In this document: positions 45,991 to 56,508 of the stretch, in pieces
Position numbering within the stretch: the stretch's first letter is position 1
Layout: each line of letters starts with the position of its first letter
DNA from: Rhodanobacter sp. Soil772
Lineage (GTDB): Bacteria > Pseudomonadota > Gammaproteobacteria > Xanthomonadales > Rhodanobacteraceae
Assembly (NCBI RefSeq): GCF_001428385.1
Contig: NZ_LMSK01000004.1
Location: 211,437 to 275,436, forward strand
Direction of reading: 5' to 3'
Length of the DNA: 64,000 bases
The notes under the pieces: generated by a model
What the model saw: only the letters and a program-made list of their open reading frames with translations
Databases searched by the model: none
What the model was told of the DNA's origin: nothing
Program-made: the position numbers and the translations under genes

Positions 45991-48123
45991 TTATTTCAGC
46001 TGGTCCCACAAAAAATCGTAGGCCATCGCGTGCATGTGGGCGGATTGCTGGTTGTCTGCGCCAGCGCCATGGCCGCCTTCGAGGTTCTCGTAGAACCACA
46101 CGTTCGGGTGGCCTTGCGCCTGCATCCGCGCGGCCATCTTGCGCGCCTGCACCGGGCCGACGCGGTCGTCGCTGGTGGCGGTGTAGAACAGCACCGGCGG
46201 GTAGTGGCCATCCTGCTTCACGTTCTGGTACGGCGAGAAGGTCTTGATGAAGTTCCAGTCGGCGGTATCGGGGTTGCCGTACTCGGCCATCCACGAGGCG
46301 CCGGCGGACAGGTGGATGTAGCGCTTCATGTCCAGCAGCGGCACCTCGCAGGCGATCGCGCCGAACAGCTGCGGGTACATCGTGAGCATGTTGCCCATCA
46401 ACAGACCGCCGTTGCTGCCGCCTTCGGCGCCGAGGTGTTTCGCCGAGGTGACGCCGCGCCGGATCAGATCCTTGGCCACCGCGGCGAAGTCTTCGTACGC
46501 GCGCGGACGGTTTGCCTTCAGCGCGGCCTGGTGCCATTGCGGGCCGTACTCGCCGCCGCCGCGGATGTTGGCGATCACGTAGACGCCGCCGCGCTCGAGC
46601 CAGGCACGGCCGACGCTGCCGCTGTACTGCGGCTGCAGCGACACTTCGAAGCCGCCGTAGCCATACAGCAGGGTGCGGTTGGCGCCGTCCAGCTTGAGGT
46701 TTTTCGGGGCGATCTCGAAGTACGGCACGCGGGTGCCGTCCTTCGACTTCACGAAGTGCTGGCTAACCGCGAACTTCGCGGCATCGAAGAACGCCGGCGC
46801 CTGCTTGATCGTCTCGGCCGCCGCGCCGTCCAGCACGCCGCGCTGCAGCGACGACGGCGCCAGGAAGCCGGTGACGTCGAGCCAGTACTCGTCGCTGTGG
46901 TCGGGGTCGGTGTCGATCACGTTGATCGTGCTCATCGCCGGTGCGCCCGCCATCGCCGCGCGCTTCCAGTCGCCGCCGGGCGCTGCCATCGGCGGCGGGG
47001 TCAGCACCTCCAGCCGGCTCTTGACGTCGTCCATCAGGTTGAGGATCAGGTGGCTTTTGGTCCACGCGTACGAGTCGAGCGAGGTGTGCGAGTCCGGTTC
47101 GAACAGCACAGCGAAGTGGCGCTTGCCGGCCATGAAGTTGTCGAACTGCGTCGCCAGCAGCGCACCGGCAGGATAGGTGGTGCCGTCGACGGTCCACGGC
47201 GAGCGGGTCCGCACCAGCAGCCATTCGCGATGGGCGTCGGCCTCCGCGTCGGCCGGCACTTCGACGCGGGCCAGCTTGTTCCCGAGGCGCTGGTACAGGT
47301 CGCTGTGATAGAAATCCCTGGCGATGGAAACGAAATCGCGTTCGTAGCCCGGCGTGCGGTCGTGGTAGGCGCTGACCGCGAGGTCGCTCGGCTTGCCCTC
47401 GTACACCGTGGTGGCCGCCGACAGCGGCGTGCCGCGCTTCCATGCCTTGGCGATGCGCGGGTAGCTCGATTCGGTCATCGAGCCGGGGCCGAAGTCAGTG
47501 CCGACGTAGAGGGTGTTTTCGTCGATCCAGCCGACCTGGCTTTTCGCCACCGGCAACTCGAAGCCGCCCTTCACGAACGCCTTGTGCGGAATGCTGAACT
47601 CGCGCACCACGGTCGCATCGCCGCCGTCCGGCGACAGCGAAACCAGGCAGCGTTCGAACGCCGGCTTCAGGCATTCCACGTCCTTGAACACCCAGCGCTT
47701 GTTCTCGGCCTTGTTCAGCGCGTCGACGTCCAGCAGCACCTCCCACGCCGGCTCGGCCTTGCGGTACTCGGCCAGCGTGGTGCGCCGCCAGACGCCGCGC
47801 GGGTGCGCCTTGTCGCGCCAGAAGTTGTACAGGTGGTCGCCCATGCGGTTGACGTAGGGGATGCGTGCTTCCGAGTCGAGCACCTCGAGAATGCTGTCGC
47901 GGGTGCGCGCGAATTCGGCGTTGTCGACGAACTGTTTCGCGGTCGCCGCGTTCTGCTGTTTCACCCAGTCCAGCGCGCGGGCGCCGTGGATGTCCTCCAG
48001 CCACAGGAACGGATCGTCGCCGGCCGGAGTGGCTGCGGAAGCGGGTGTCGTGTCGTGGGCGTGGATGTCATTCATGCCCGTCAGTGTGACGCCGAGTGCC
48101 AGCATCAGCCAAACCGATTTCAT
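45991..48123 (-). CDS. Prolyl oligopeptidase family serine peptidase (S9), secreted
   Basis: 710 residues. The N-terminal signal peptide (MKSVWLMLALGVTLTGMNDI) directs it to the periplasm. A seven-blade propeller spans about residues 80-430. The alpha/beta-hydrolase domain holds the nucleophile Ser in GAEGGSNGGLLMG, the Asp in TATSDDRVGPVQARKMAARM and the His in LEGGHGAGADNQ. It is of the prolyl endopeptidase/oligopeptidase B type that cleaves short peptides. It is monocistronic and encoded on the minus strand downstream of the duplicated hppA end. Confidence 0.93.
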   Translation of the reverse strand: MKSVWLMLALGVTLTGMNDIHAHDTTPASAATPAGDDPFLWLEDIHGARALDWVKQQNAATAKQFVDNAEFARTRDSILEVLDSEARIPYVNRMGDHLYNFWRDKAHPRGVWRRTTLAEYRKAEPAWEVLLDVDALNKAENKRWVFKDVECLKPAFERCLVSLSPDGGDATVVREFSIPHKAFVKGGFELPVAKSQVGWIDENTLYVGTDFGPGSMTESSYPRIAKAWKRGTPLSAATTVYEGKPSDLAVSAYHDRTPGYERDFVSIARDFYHSDLYQRLGNKLARVEVPADAEADAHREWLLVRTRSPWTVDGTTYPAGALLATQFDNFMAGKRHFAVLFEPDSHTSLDSYAWTKSHLILNLMDDVKSRLEVLTPPPMAAPGGDWKRAAMAGAPAMSTINVIDTDPDHSDEYWLDVTGFLAPSSLQRGVLDGAAAETIKQAPAFFDAAKFAVSQHFVKSKDGTRVPYFEIAPKNLKLDGANRTLLYGYGGFEVSLQPQYSGSVGRAWLERGGVYVIANIRGGGEYGPQWHQAALKANRPRAYEDFAAVAKDLIRRGVTSAKHLGAEGGSNGGLLMGNMLTMYPQLFGAIACEVPLLDMKRYIHLSAGASWMAEYGNPDTADWNFIKTFSPYQNVKQDGHYPPVLFYTATSDDRVGPVQARKMAARMQAQGHPNVWFYENLEGGHGAGADNQQSAHMHAMAYDFLWDQLK

Positions 48124-48425
48124 CGTGTGCTCCCAGGTGCGCGAATGAACGTAATGGACATGACGGGCGCGGCCCGTGGTCGGTCGAGCGTAACCGCCCG
48201 GGCATACGGCCGCCCGTGACTAAAGTCAGGAGCGCGGGCCCGAAACAGAAATCCCGCCACGCGGGCGGGATTCCTGTCATTGCGGACGCGTGGCTTACAG
48301 CAGCGGAATCAGCAGCAGCGCCACGATGTTGATGATCTTGATCCGCGCCTGCGGCGCCCCTCACCCCGTTCCCCTCTCCCGCTTTGCGGGAGAGGGGCGA
48401 AGGTGCCGTGCGGGAGTCGCTTCGG
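48124..48425. other. 302-bp gap with hppA 3'-end copy and palindromes
   Basis: No complete gene. It holds a possible terminator hairpin AATCCCGCC / GGCGGGATT (48250-48272), a second copy of the last 15 codons plus stop of hppA (48295-48342), and a perfect 12-bp palindrome CCCCTCTCCCGC / GCGGGAGAGGGG with a TTT loop (48371-48397). Nothing else is recognisable up to the S9 peptidase start. Confidence 0.85.
48295..48342 (-). pseudogene. Duplicated 3' end of hppA (15 codons plus stop)
   Basis: On the minus strand this reads [15 protein letters not shown] then stop, identical in protein to the end of the intact hppA at 48426-48473. The two DNA copies differ at five of 45 coding positions, and all five changes are synonymous (Leu, Pro, Val, Asn, Lys third positions). 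Similarity stops abruptly at both sides of the repeat. Confidence 0.85.
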
Positions 48426-50498
<2,073 letters not shown>

Positions 50499-50612
50499 CG
50501 GAGCCTCCCCATGGGTTGTAAGTGGCCGTCCGGAACGGGCGGTCCCGGGGAGTATAGGCAGACGTTGCGGCGCAGGCCGTTGTGCGGCGCAGCGCCGCCC
50601 AGCAAAGAAAAG

Positions 50613-50634
50613 GGCCATGCACGAATGCATGGCC
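50613..50634 (-). terminator. Terminator of the RcnB-like gene
   Basis: Perfect 9-bp stem GGCCATGCA / TGCATGGCC closing a 4-nt loop (TTCG on the minus strand), followed on the minus strand by CTTTTCTTT. It begins 26 bp after the stop of the RcnB-like gene. Confidence 0.85.
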
Positions 50635-50659
50635 CCGATTCACTCACGTCGGCGCGGAC

Positions 50660-51085
50660 TTATTGCAGCGCGATGTCCAAGATGATGCCGGTGGCGATCG
50701 CGACCAGCAGGTAGTCATTGTTCGCGCGTACCCAGTGGTAGCCGCGCGGTGGCGGACGCAGGCGGTAATAGCCGTAGTCGCGCACGACATAGGTCGGGCC
50801 GTAGTAGTGATGGCCACGCTCCCAGCGCGGATGGTGGCCGTAGCGCCGGTAGCCGTCGCGGTAGCCGTAGCGGCGGTCGTCGTAACGGCGGGTGTCGTAG
50901 CGCCGATAGTCATGGCGGCGATCGTCGTGCCGGCGGTAGTCGCCGTGGCGGCCGTCGTGGCGATAATCGGCGTAGCCGTGGCCCTGGCCGCGGCGGTCGC
51001 GATCGTGACCGCCCTGGTCGGCCAGCGCGAGGCTGCCGGTGGTGAACAGGGCAAGTGCAATGAGCAGGCGGCTGAAGAGTTTCAT
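50660..51085 (-). CDS. RcnB family periplasmic protein, Arg/Tyr/His-rich
   Basis: 141 residues. The signal peptide MKLFSRLLIALALFTTGSLA is followed by a long Arg/Tyr/Asp/His repeat region (GDYRRHDDRRHDYRRYDTRR, YDDRRYGYRDGYRRYGHH). The C-terminal RcnB domain contains RPPPRGYHWVRANNDYLLVA and ends IATGIILDIALQ. RcnB in E. coli affects Ni/Co homeostasis from the periplasm; the expanded His/Tyr-rich part may bind metal or anionic polymers. AAGGAGGAGCC precedes the ATG, excluding the in-frame Met 11 codons upstream. It is monocistronic. Confidence 0.85.
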   Translation of the reverse strand: MKLFSRLLIALALFTTGSLALADQGGHDRDRRGQGHGYADYRHDGRHGDYRRHDDRRHDYRRYDTRRYDDRRYGYRDGYRRYGHHPRWERGHHYYGPTYVVRDYGYYRLRPPPRGYHWVRANNDYLLVAIATGIILDIALQ

Positions 51086-51242
51086 TTCAGGGCTCCTCCT
51101 TGGGTGTCGTGGCCGCAACAGCGCGGCGATCGACCCGGGCAGGATGGATCGTAGGAAGCTGCGGCTGAACGTAGTCCGATATCGGCGAAGCGGTTTCAGG
51201 TGGCGCTCAGCTTTGCGAAACCGGTCACGGAACCCGGCCGGT

Positions 51243-52520
51243 TCAGCGCTGGAACGCCGCCAGCTTCTTCGCCACCGCCACGTTCTTCAGCCGCACGTAG
51301 CGCGGCAGGCCGTCCTTGCCGTACGGCAGTGGCGCCTCGCCGCGGATCAGCGGCGCGAGGTAACGCCGCGCCGCCGCGGTGATGCCGAAACCGTCGCGGC
51401 TGATGAAGTTCTTCGGCATCTTCTTTTCGCGGTTGGCGATCTTCGCCAGCGGCGCCGGTGCGATCTTCCAACGATAGGGTGCGTCGGCCGTGCGCACGAT
51501 CACCGGCATCACCGCGTTCATGCCGGCCAGCGCGTAGTCGACCGCGGCCTGGCCGACCGCGTAAGCCTGCTCCGCGTCGACCTTCGAAGCGGCATGCCGC
51601 GCCGAGCGCTGCAGGTAGTCGGGCAGCGCCCAGTGGTACTTGTAGCCGAGCTTTTCCTTCACCAGCGCCGCCAGCACCGGCGCCACGCCGCCGAGCTGGC
51701 TGTGGCCGAATGCATCGCGCGTACCCGCTTCGGCGAGGAACTGGCCGGCCGCGTTGCGCACGCCTTCGGAGGCGACCACGGTGCACCAGCCCACGCGCTC
51801 GACGGTGGCTTTCACCTTCGCCAGGAACGCCGCTTCGTCGAACGCGTTTTCGGGGAACAGGATGATGTGCGGCGGCGCGTCAGCGCCTTCGCCGGCCAGG
51901 CCGGCGGCGGCGGCGATCCAGCCGGCGTGGCGGCCCATCACCTCGAGGATGAACACCTTGGTCGAGGTCTCGGCCATCGAGGCCACGTCGAGACTCGCCT
52001 CCAAGGTGGAGATCGCGGTGTATTTCGCCACCGAGCCGAAGCCGGGGCAGCAGTCGGTAACGGCGAGGTCGTTGTCCACCGTCTTCGGCACGCCGATGCA
52101 GCGGATGTCGTAGCCCATCGTCTTGCCCAGCTGCGAGATCTTCAGCGCGGTATCGGCCGAATCGTTGCCGCCGTTGTAGAGGAACCAGCGGATGTCGTGC
52201 GCGCGGAACACCTCGATCAGCCGCTCGTATTCGCTGCGGTTGTCCTCCAGCGATTTCAGCTTGTAGCGGCACGAGCCGAACGCGCCGCCGGGCGTGTGGC
52301 GCAGCGCGGCGATCGCGGCGGCCGGTTCCTTCGAGGTGTCGATCAATTCTTCGCGCAGCGCGCCGAGAATCCCGTTGCGCGCGGCGTACACCTTCATGCC
52401 TTTCGCACGCGCGGTCTCGATCACGCCGGCGGCGGTGGCGTTGATCACGGCGGTGACGCCGCCGGACTGGGCGTACAGCAGGTTGCCGGTGACGGCGGGC
52501 GAACGGCGGCTCGGGCTCAT
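51243..52520 (-). CDS. pfp: Pyrophosphate-dependent 6-phosphofructokinase
   Basis: 425 residues. It phosphorylates fructose 6-phosphate, reversibly, using PPi. The N-terminal loop is YAQSGGVTAVINATAAGVIE; the phosphoryl-donor site reads LYNGGNDSADTALKIS, with N-D where ATP enzymes have GGDGS. The catalytic PKTVDNDL has Lys in place of the Gly of PGTIDND, the mark of PPi enzymes. EVMGRHAGWIAAAAGLAGEG is the substrate site. It faces adk divergently. With hppA and ppa nearby it forms a PPi-metabolism neighbourhood. The preceding start upstream of MSPSRRSP is not conserved. Confidence 0.93.
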   Translation of the reverse strand: MSPSRRSPAVTGNLLYAQSGGVTAVINATAAGVIETARAKGMKVYAARNGILGALREELIDTSKEPAAAIAALRHTPGGAFGSCRYKLKSLEDNRSEYERLIEVFRAHDIRWFLYNGGNDSADTALKISQLGKTMGYDIRCIGVPKTVDNDLAVTDCCPGFGSVAKYTAISTLEASLDVASMAETSTKVFILEVMGRHAGWIAAAAGLAGEGADAPPHIILFPENAFDEAAFLAKVKATVERVGWCTVVASEGVRNAAGQFLAEAGTRDAFGHSQLGGVAPVLAALVKEKLGYKYHWALPDYLQRSARHAASKVDAEQAYAVGQAAVDYALAGMNAVMPVIVRTADAPYRWKIAPAPLAKIANREKKMPKNFISRDGFGITAAARRYLAPLIRGEAPLPYGKDGLPRYVRLKNVAVAKKLAAFQR

Positions 52521-52614
52521 GGGATCCTCGATCAGGCGGTGGAAGGGTGGCGATGGTTGTCGGCAAATCTTTTTCTGCAACAAACACTTGGCTGGATGCG
52601 ACGAAGGTCTCTGT

Positions 52615-52643
52615 TTGACGGCACCCGGTGCAGCGGCTAATTT
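52615..52643 (+). promoter_or_regulatory. Sigma-70 promoter of adk
   Basis: -35 TTGACG (52615-52620) and -10 TAATTT (52638-52643) at the ideal 17-bp spacing, 69 bp upstream of the adk ATG. Perfect -35 except the last base. Confidence 0.65.
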
Positions 52644-52711
52644 GACGGACAATTCTGTGCGTCGGGCGGGCTGTCGCAGTGTGCGGCGGCCCGCCGAACT
52701 TGTGGAGCATT

Positions 52712-53296
52712 ATGCGACTCGTCCTACTTGGTGCGCCCGGCTCGGGCAAAGGTACGCAGGCGGCCCGGCTGAAGGCGGCGCTGGGTGTTCCGCATATCTC
52801 GACCGGCGACATGCTGCGCGCCGCCGTCGCCGCCGGCACCGCGATGGGGCTCAAGGCCAAGGCGGTGATGGACGCCGGCCAGCTGGTTTCCGACGACATC
52901 CTGCTCGGCATGCTGGAAGAACGCCTCGCCCAAGCCGACGCGAAAGCCGGCTTCATCCTCGACGGTTATCCGCGCAACCTGGCCCAGGCCGGTGCGCTCG
53001 ACCACCTGCTGGCCAAGCTTGGCCAGCCGCTGGATGCGGTGGTGAAGCTGGACGTGCCGAACGAGGCGATCATCGGGCGCTGCGAGATCCGCTTCAAGGC
53101 GGAAGGCCGTGCCGACGACAACCCGGACACCGTGCGCAAGCGCCTGGGCATCTATGCCGAGCAGACCGCGCCAGTGGCGGACTTCTACGCCAGCCGCGGC
53201 AAGCTGCAGGCGGTGGACGGCGTCGGCGAACTGGCCGAGGTCACCGCGCGGATCGAGCGCGCGCTGCAGAACGAAGCCGCCGCGGCGAACGGCTGA
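52712..53296 (+). CDS. adk: Adenylate kinase (short form)
   Basis: 194 residues. It interconverts AMP + ATP and 2 ADP. The P-loop is LLGAPGSGKGTQAARLKAAL near residue 5. AMP-binding motifs include PHISTGDMLRAAV, and FILDGYPRNLAQAGALD is the family signature. The LID is short (IRFKAEGRADDNPDTVRKRL) and lacks the zinc-finger or long beta LID found in 215-residue enzymes. GTGGAG precedes the ATG by 7 bp. mpl follows 47 bp downstream on the same strand. Confidence 0.96.
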   Translation: MRLVLLGAPGSGKGTQAARLKAALGVPHISTGDMLRAAVAAGTAMGLKAKAVMDAGQLVSDDILLGMLEERLAQADAKAGFILDGYPRNLAQAGALDHLLAKLGQPLDAVVKLDVPNEAIIGRCEIRFKAEGRADDNPDTVRKRLGIYAEQTAPVADFYASRGKLQAVDGVGELAEVTARIERALQNEAAAANG

Positions 53297-53343
53297 GCAC
53301 ACGTCCCGCTCCCTGTAGAGCGGGCTCCAAGGAACCGCTCACC

Positions 53344-54717
53344 ATGCGTCTGCACATCCTCGGTATCTGCGGCACCTTCATGGGCGGGGTCGCCGCGCTC
53401 GCGCGCGAGCTGGGCCACACGGTCGAAGGTTCCGACGCGAACGTCTATCCGCCGATGAGCACCCAGCTGGAGGCGCTCGGCATCGGCCTGATGAGCGGCT
53501 ACACCGCCGAGCACCTGCAGCCCGGGCCTGATCACGTCCAGCCCGATCTGGTGGTGGTCGGCAACGCGATGACCCGTGGCAACCCGGCGGTCGAGTACAT
53601 GCTCGATGCGCGCCTGCGCTACATCTCCGGCCCGCAGTGGCTGGGCGAGACGGTGCTGGCCGAGCGCGACGTGCTGGCGGTGGCCGGCACTCACGGCAAG
53701 ACCACCACAACCAGTCTGCTGGCGCATCTGCTGGAAAGCACTGGCATGGCGCCGGGCTTTCTGGTCGGCGGCGTGCCGGGCAATTTCGGTGTGTCAGCGC
53801 GGCTCGGGCAGGGCAAGCCTTTTGTCATTGAAGCGGACGAGTACGACACCGCGTTCTTCGACAAGCGCTCGAAGTTCGTGCACTACCGCCCGCGCATCGC
53901 GATCCTCAACAACCTCGAATACGACCACGCGGACATCTTCCCCGACGTGGCCGCGATCCAGCGCCAGTTCCATCACCTGGTGCGCACCGTGCCGGGCAAT
54001 GGCCGGCTGATCGTCAACGCGCACGACGAGCGGCTCGCCGAGGTGCTGGCGATGGGCTGCTGGACGCCGGTGGAAACCTTCGGTATCGGCCGCGGCGACT
54101 GGCAGGCCACGCTGGTCGAGGCGGACGGCTCGGCGTTCGCCGTGCATCATGCCGGCGAGCGGCTCGGCGAGGTGCGCTGGTCGCTGCTGGGCCATCACAG
54201 TGTGATGAACGCGCTCGCCGCGCTCGCCGCGGCCGCGGCGGCCGGTGCCGATCCGCGTGCACTGCTGCCGGCGTTCGCCAGCTTCGAGAGCGTGAAGCGG
54301 CGGATGGAGCTGGTCGGCGAAGTGAACGGCGTACGCGTCTACGACGACTTCGCCCATCACCCCACCGCGATCGCCACCACCCTGGCTGGGCTGCGCGCGA
54401 AGGTCGGCGACGCGCGCATCCTGGTGGCGCTGGAGCCGCGTTCCAATTCGATGCGCCAGGGTGCGCACGCCGCGGCGCTGGCGCCGTCGCTGGCCGACGC
54501 CGATGCGGTGGTGTTCCTGCATCGCCCCGAGCTGTCGTGGGATGCCGGCCGCGTCACCGCGGCGCTGGGCGGGCGCGGCACGACGGCGCCGACGGTCGAC
54601 GCGCTGATCGCCGCCCTGCGTGCGCAGGCACGGCCCGGCGACCAGGTGATCTTCATGTCCAACGGCGGTTTCGAAGCGGCGCCGCGCCGCTTCGTGGAAA
54701 GCCTGCGCCAGGCCTGA
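53344..54717 (+). CDS. mpl: UDP-N-acetylmuramate:L-alanyl-gamma-D-glutamyl-meso-diaminopimelate ligase
   Basis: 457 residues. Mpl reattaches recycled murein tripeptide to UDP-MurNAc. It starts MRLHILGICGTFMGGVAALA, and the ATP-binding AVAGTHGKTTTTSLLAHLLE is near residue 120. The central EADEYDTAFFDKRSKFVHYR is a hallmark that separates Mpl from MurC, as is VYDDFAHHPTAIATTLAGLR. The C-terminal LEPRSNSMRQGAHAAALAPS completes the family pattern. It lies 48 bp ahead of the LON-substrate-binding-domain gene. Confidence 0.96.
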   Translation: MRLHILGICGTFMGGVAALARELGHTVEGSDANVYPPMSTQLEALGIGLMSGYTAEHLQPGPDHVQPDLVVVGNAMTRGNPAVEYMLDARLRYISGPQWLGETVLAERDVLAVAGTHGKTTTTSLLAHLLESTGMAPGFLVGGVPGNFGVSARLGQGKPFVIEADEYDTAFFDKRSKFVHYRPRIAILNNLEYDHADIFPDVAAIQRQFHHLVRTVPGNGRLIVNAHDERLAEVLAMGCWTPVETFGIGRGDWQATLVEADGSAFAVHHAGERLGEVRWSLLGHHSVMNALAALAAAAAAGADPRALLPAFASFESVKRRMELVGEVNGVRVYDDFAHHPTAIATTLAGLRAKVGDARILVALEPRSNSMRQGAHAAALAPSLADADAVVFLHRPELSWDAGRVTAALGGRGTTAPTVDALIAALRAQARPGDQVIFMSNGGFEAAPRRFVESLRQA

Positions 54718-54764
54718 GCCGGGTCGCGGCTGACCGCGGCATCTGCTCTGGTTACACTCGCCGC

Positions 54765-55373
54765 ATGGTTGCCCAGTCCCAGTCGCCGCTCGTCGAGATG
54801 CCCCTGTTTCCGCTGGCCTCCGTGCTGTTTCCCGGCGGCCAGTTGCAGTTGCGCATCTTCGAGCCGCGCTATCTCGACCTGGTGCGGGAATGCACGCGTC
54901 ATGGCACCGGCTTCGGCGTGTGCCTGATCCTGCAGGGACAGGAAGTGGGCGAGCCGGCGGTGCCGGCGGCGATCGGCACGATCGCGCGGATCAGCGATTT
55001 CCATCGCGACGACGACGGCCTGCTCGGCATCGTCGCCGAAGGCGGCGCGCGTTTCCGCGTCGCACGTAGCCGGGTGCGTTCCGATGGCCTGCTGCGTGGC
55101 GACGTGGAGGTCTGGCCGGACGAGCCGGAGCTGCAGGTGCCGGTGGAGTTTGCGTTGCTGCAGACCATCCTCGAGAGGCTGATCGAGACGATGGCGCCGC
55201 ACTGGCGGCATGCACCGCGCAGCGCCTACGACGACGCCAGCTGGCTGGGCTTCCGGCTGGCCGAGCTGTTGCCGCTGGATACTGGCGAGCAGCAGCGCAT
55301 GCTCGAACTGAGCGATCCGGTGCAGCGGCTGGCCGAGTTGCGCGACATCCTGCCGCGTTTCCAGAAGCCGTGA
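54765..55373 (+). CDS. LON peptidase substrate-binding-domain protein
   Basis: 202 residues made of one Lon N-terminal domain without ATPase or protease. It reads MPLFPLASVLFPGGQLQLRI then FEPRYLDLVRECTRHGTGFG, GVCLILQGQEVG and IGTIARISDF, matching the family. The C-terminal part (SWLGFRLAELLPLDTGEQQR, LSDPVQRLAELRDIL) follows the Lon-domain helix bundle. The function is unknown. A TACACT -10 box lies 6 nt before the ATG with no RBS, so the mRNA may be leaderless. Confidence 0.9.
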   Translation: MVAQSQSPLVEMPLFPLASVLFPGGQLQLRIFEPRYLDLVRECTRHGTGFGVCLILQGQEVGEPAVPAAIGTIARISDFHRDDDGLLGIVAEGGARFRVARSRVRSDGLLRGDVEVWPDEPELQVPVEFALLQTILERLIETMAPHWRHAPRSAYDDASWLGFRLAELLPLDTGEQQRMLELSDPVQRLAELRDILPRFQKP

Positions 55374-55416
55374 ACCGGCAAGCCTTACACTGACCTTTTT
55401 CGATAGGGTGACGCGC

Positions 55417-56235
55417 ATGGCCGACCTCGCCGGCAAGACCTTGTTCATCAGCGGCGCCTCGCGCGGCATCGGCCTGGCGATTGCGCTGCGCGCGGCCCGC
55501 GACGGCGCGAACATCGTGATCGCGGCCAAGAGCGGCGTGCCGAATCCGAAACTGCCCGGCACCATTCACACCGCGGCGGCGGCGGTCGAGGCGGCCGGCG
55601 GCAAGGCGCTGGCACTGCAGGTGGACATCCGCGAGGAGGCTCAGGTCGTGGCCGCCGCCGCGCAGGCGGCCGAGCATTTCGGCGGCATCGACATCGTCGT
55701 CAACAACGCCAGCGCCATCTGGCTGGCCGGCACCGCCGAGACGCCGATGAAGCGCTACGACCTGATGCAGCAGGTCAATACCCGCGGCACTTTCCTGGTC
55801 ACCCGCAGCTGCCTGCCGTACCTGCAGCAGGCGGCCAATCCGCACGTGCTGATGCTGTCGCCGCCGCTCAACCTCGATCCGAAATGGTTCGCGCCGCACA
55901 CCGCCTACACCATCGCCAAGTACGGCATGAGCCTGTGCGTGCTGGGCATGAGCCCGGAGTTCGCGCCGCTGGGCATCGCGGTGAATGCGCTATGGCCGCG
56001 CACGGTGATCGCCACCGCGGCGATCGGCATGATCGATGGTGTGAAGGCCGGGCATTGCCGCAAGCCGGAGATCGTGGCCGACGCCGCCCACGCCATCCTG
56101 ACCCGCCCGGCACGTGACTACACCGGCCATTTCGCGATCGACGAAGCGATCCTGCGCGAAGCGGGGGTCACCGATTTCGATGGCTATGCCGTGCAGCCGG
56201 GCGCGCCGTTGCTGCCGGACCTGTTCCTGGGCTGA
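55417..56235 (+). CDS. Short-chain dehydrogenase/reductase, HSDL2-like
   Basis: 272 residues, classical SDR Rossmann fold. The cofactor motif is TLFISGASRGIGLAIALRAA near residue 10, with the Asn of VVNNASAIW at the fold core and the catalytic Tyr/Lys in TAYTIAKYGMSLC. The Ser-like position is LMLSPPLNLD. This SPPLN...YTIAKYGMS pattern is the one seen in hydroxysteroid-dehydrogenase-like protein 2. The natural substrate is unknown. The ATG at 55417 has AGGG 10 nt upstream; GTG at 55408 is possible. Confidence 0.9.
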   Translation: MADLAGKTLFISGASRGIGLAIALRAARDGANIVIAAKSGVPNPKLPGTIHTAAAAVEAAGGKALALQVDIREEAQVVAAAAQAAEHFGGIDIVVNNASAIWLAGTAETPMKRYDLMQQVNTRGTFLVTRSCLPYLQQAANPHVLMLSPPLNLDPKWFAPHTAYTIAKYGMSLCVLGMSPEFAPLGIAVNALWPRTVIATAAIGMIDGVKAGHCRKPEIVADAAHAILTRPARDYTGHFAIDEAILREAGVTDFDGYAVQPGAPLLPDLFLG

Positions 56236-56392
56236 AAACCGGGCCCCTCGCGATGGGATGGGCCCCGACCTCGGCCAGGGTGGCCCACCTACGCTCACAG
56301 GCGTCGGTTCCTTGCCGGTGGATCACCCGGAAGGCCTTGTTTCTTCACATATTGCTCGCTTACTTGGGAGTAAATTGTGTGAAGTACATCGC

Positions 56393-56432
56393 ACTTTTGC
56401 AGCAAAAGGGCGCAGGATGCGGCTGCAAAAGT
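56393..56432. promoter_or_regulatory. Perfect 11-bp inverted repeat upstream of the sigma-54 activator gene
   Basis: ACTTTTGCAGC (56393-56403) and GCTGCAAAAGT (56422-56432) flank 18 bp. It lies 76 bp before the activator start in an A/T-richer stretch of the 273-bp gap. It could be an operator (arms about three helical turns apart) or an mRNA hairpin; no protein is assigned. Confidence 0.5.
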
Positions 56433-56508
56433 CAGCGGGATCGATCGCCTGCCCAGGCGCATCATCCCGAACCGCAACTGCGACCTTGGGGACAGGGGGG
56501 TCAGTGCC

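Noticed and set aside
46030..48219. 729-codon plus-strand frame opposite the S9 peptidase gene
   Set aside because: Val/Arg/His-rich shadow; catalytic triad motifs lie on the minus strand.
56236..56508. 104-codon frame upstream of the sigma-54 activator
   Set aside because: Composition changes along it and it runs into the activator in another frame; the region is better explained as regulatory.
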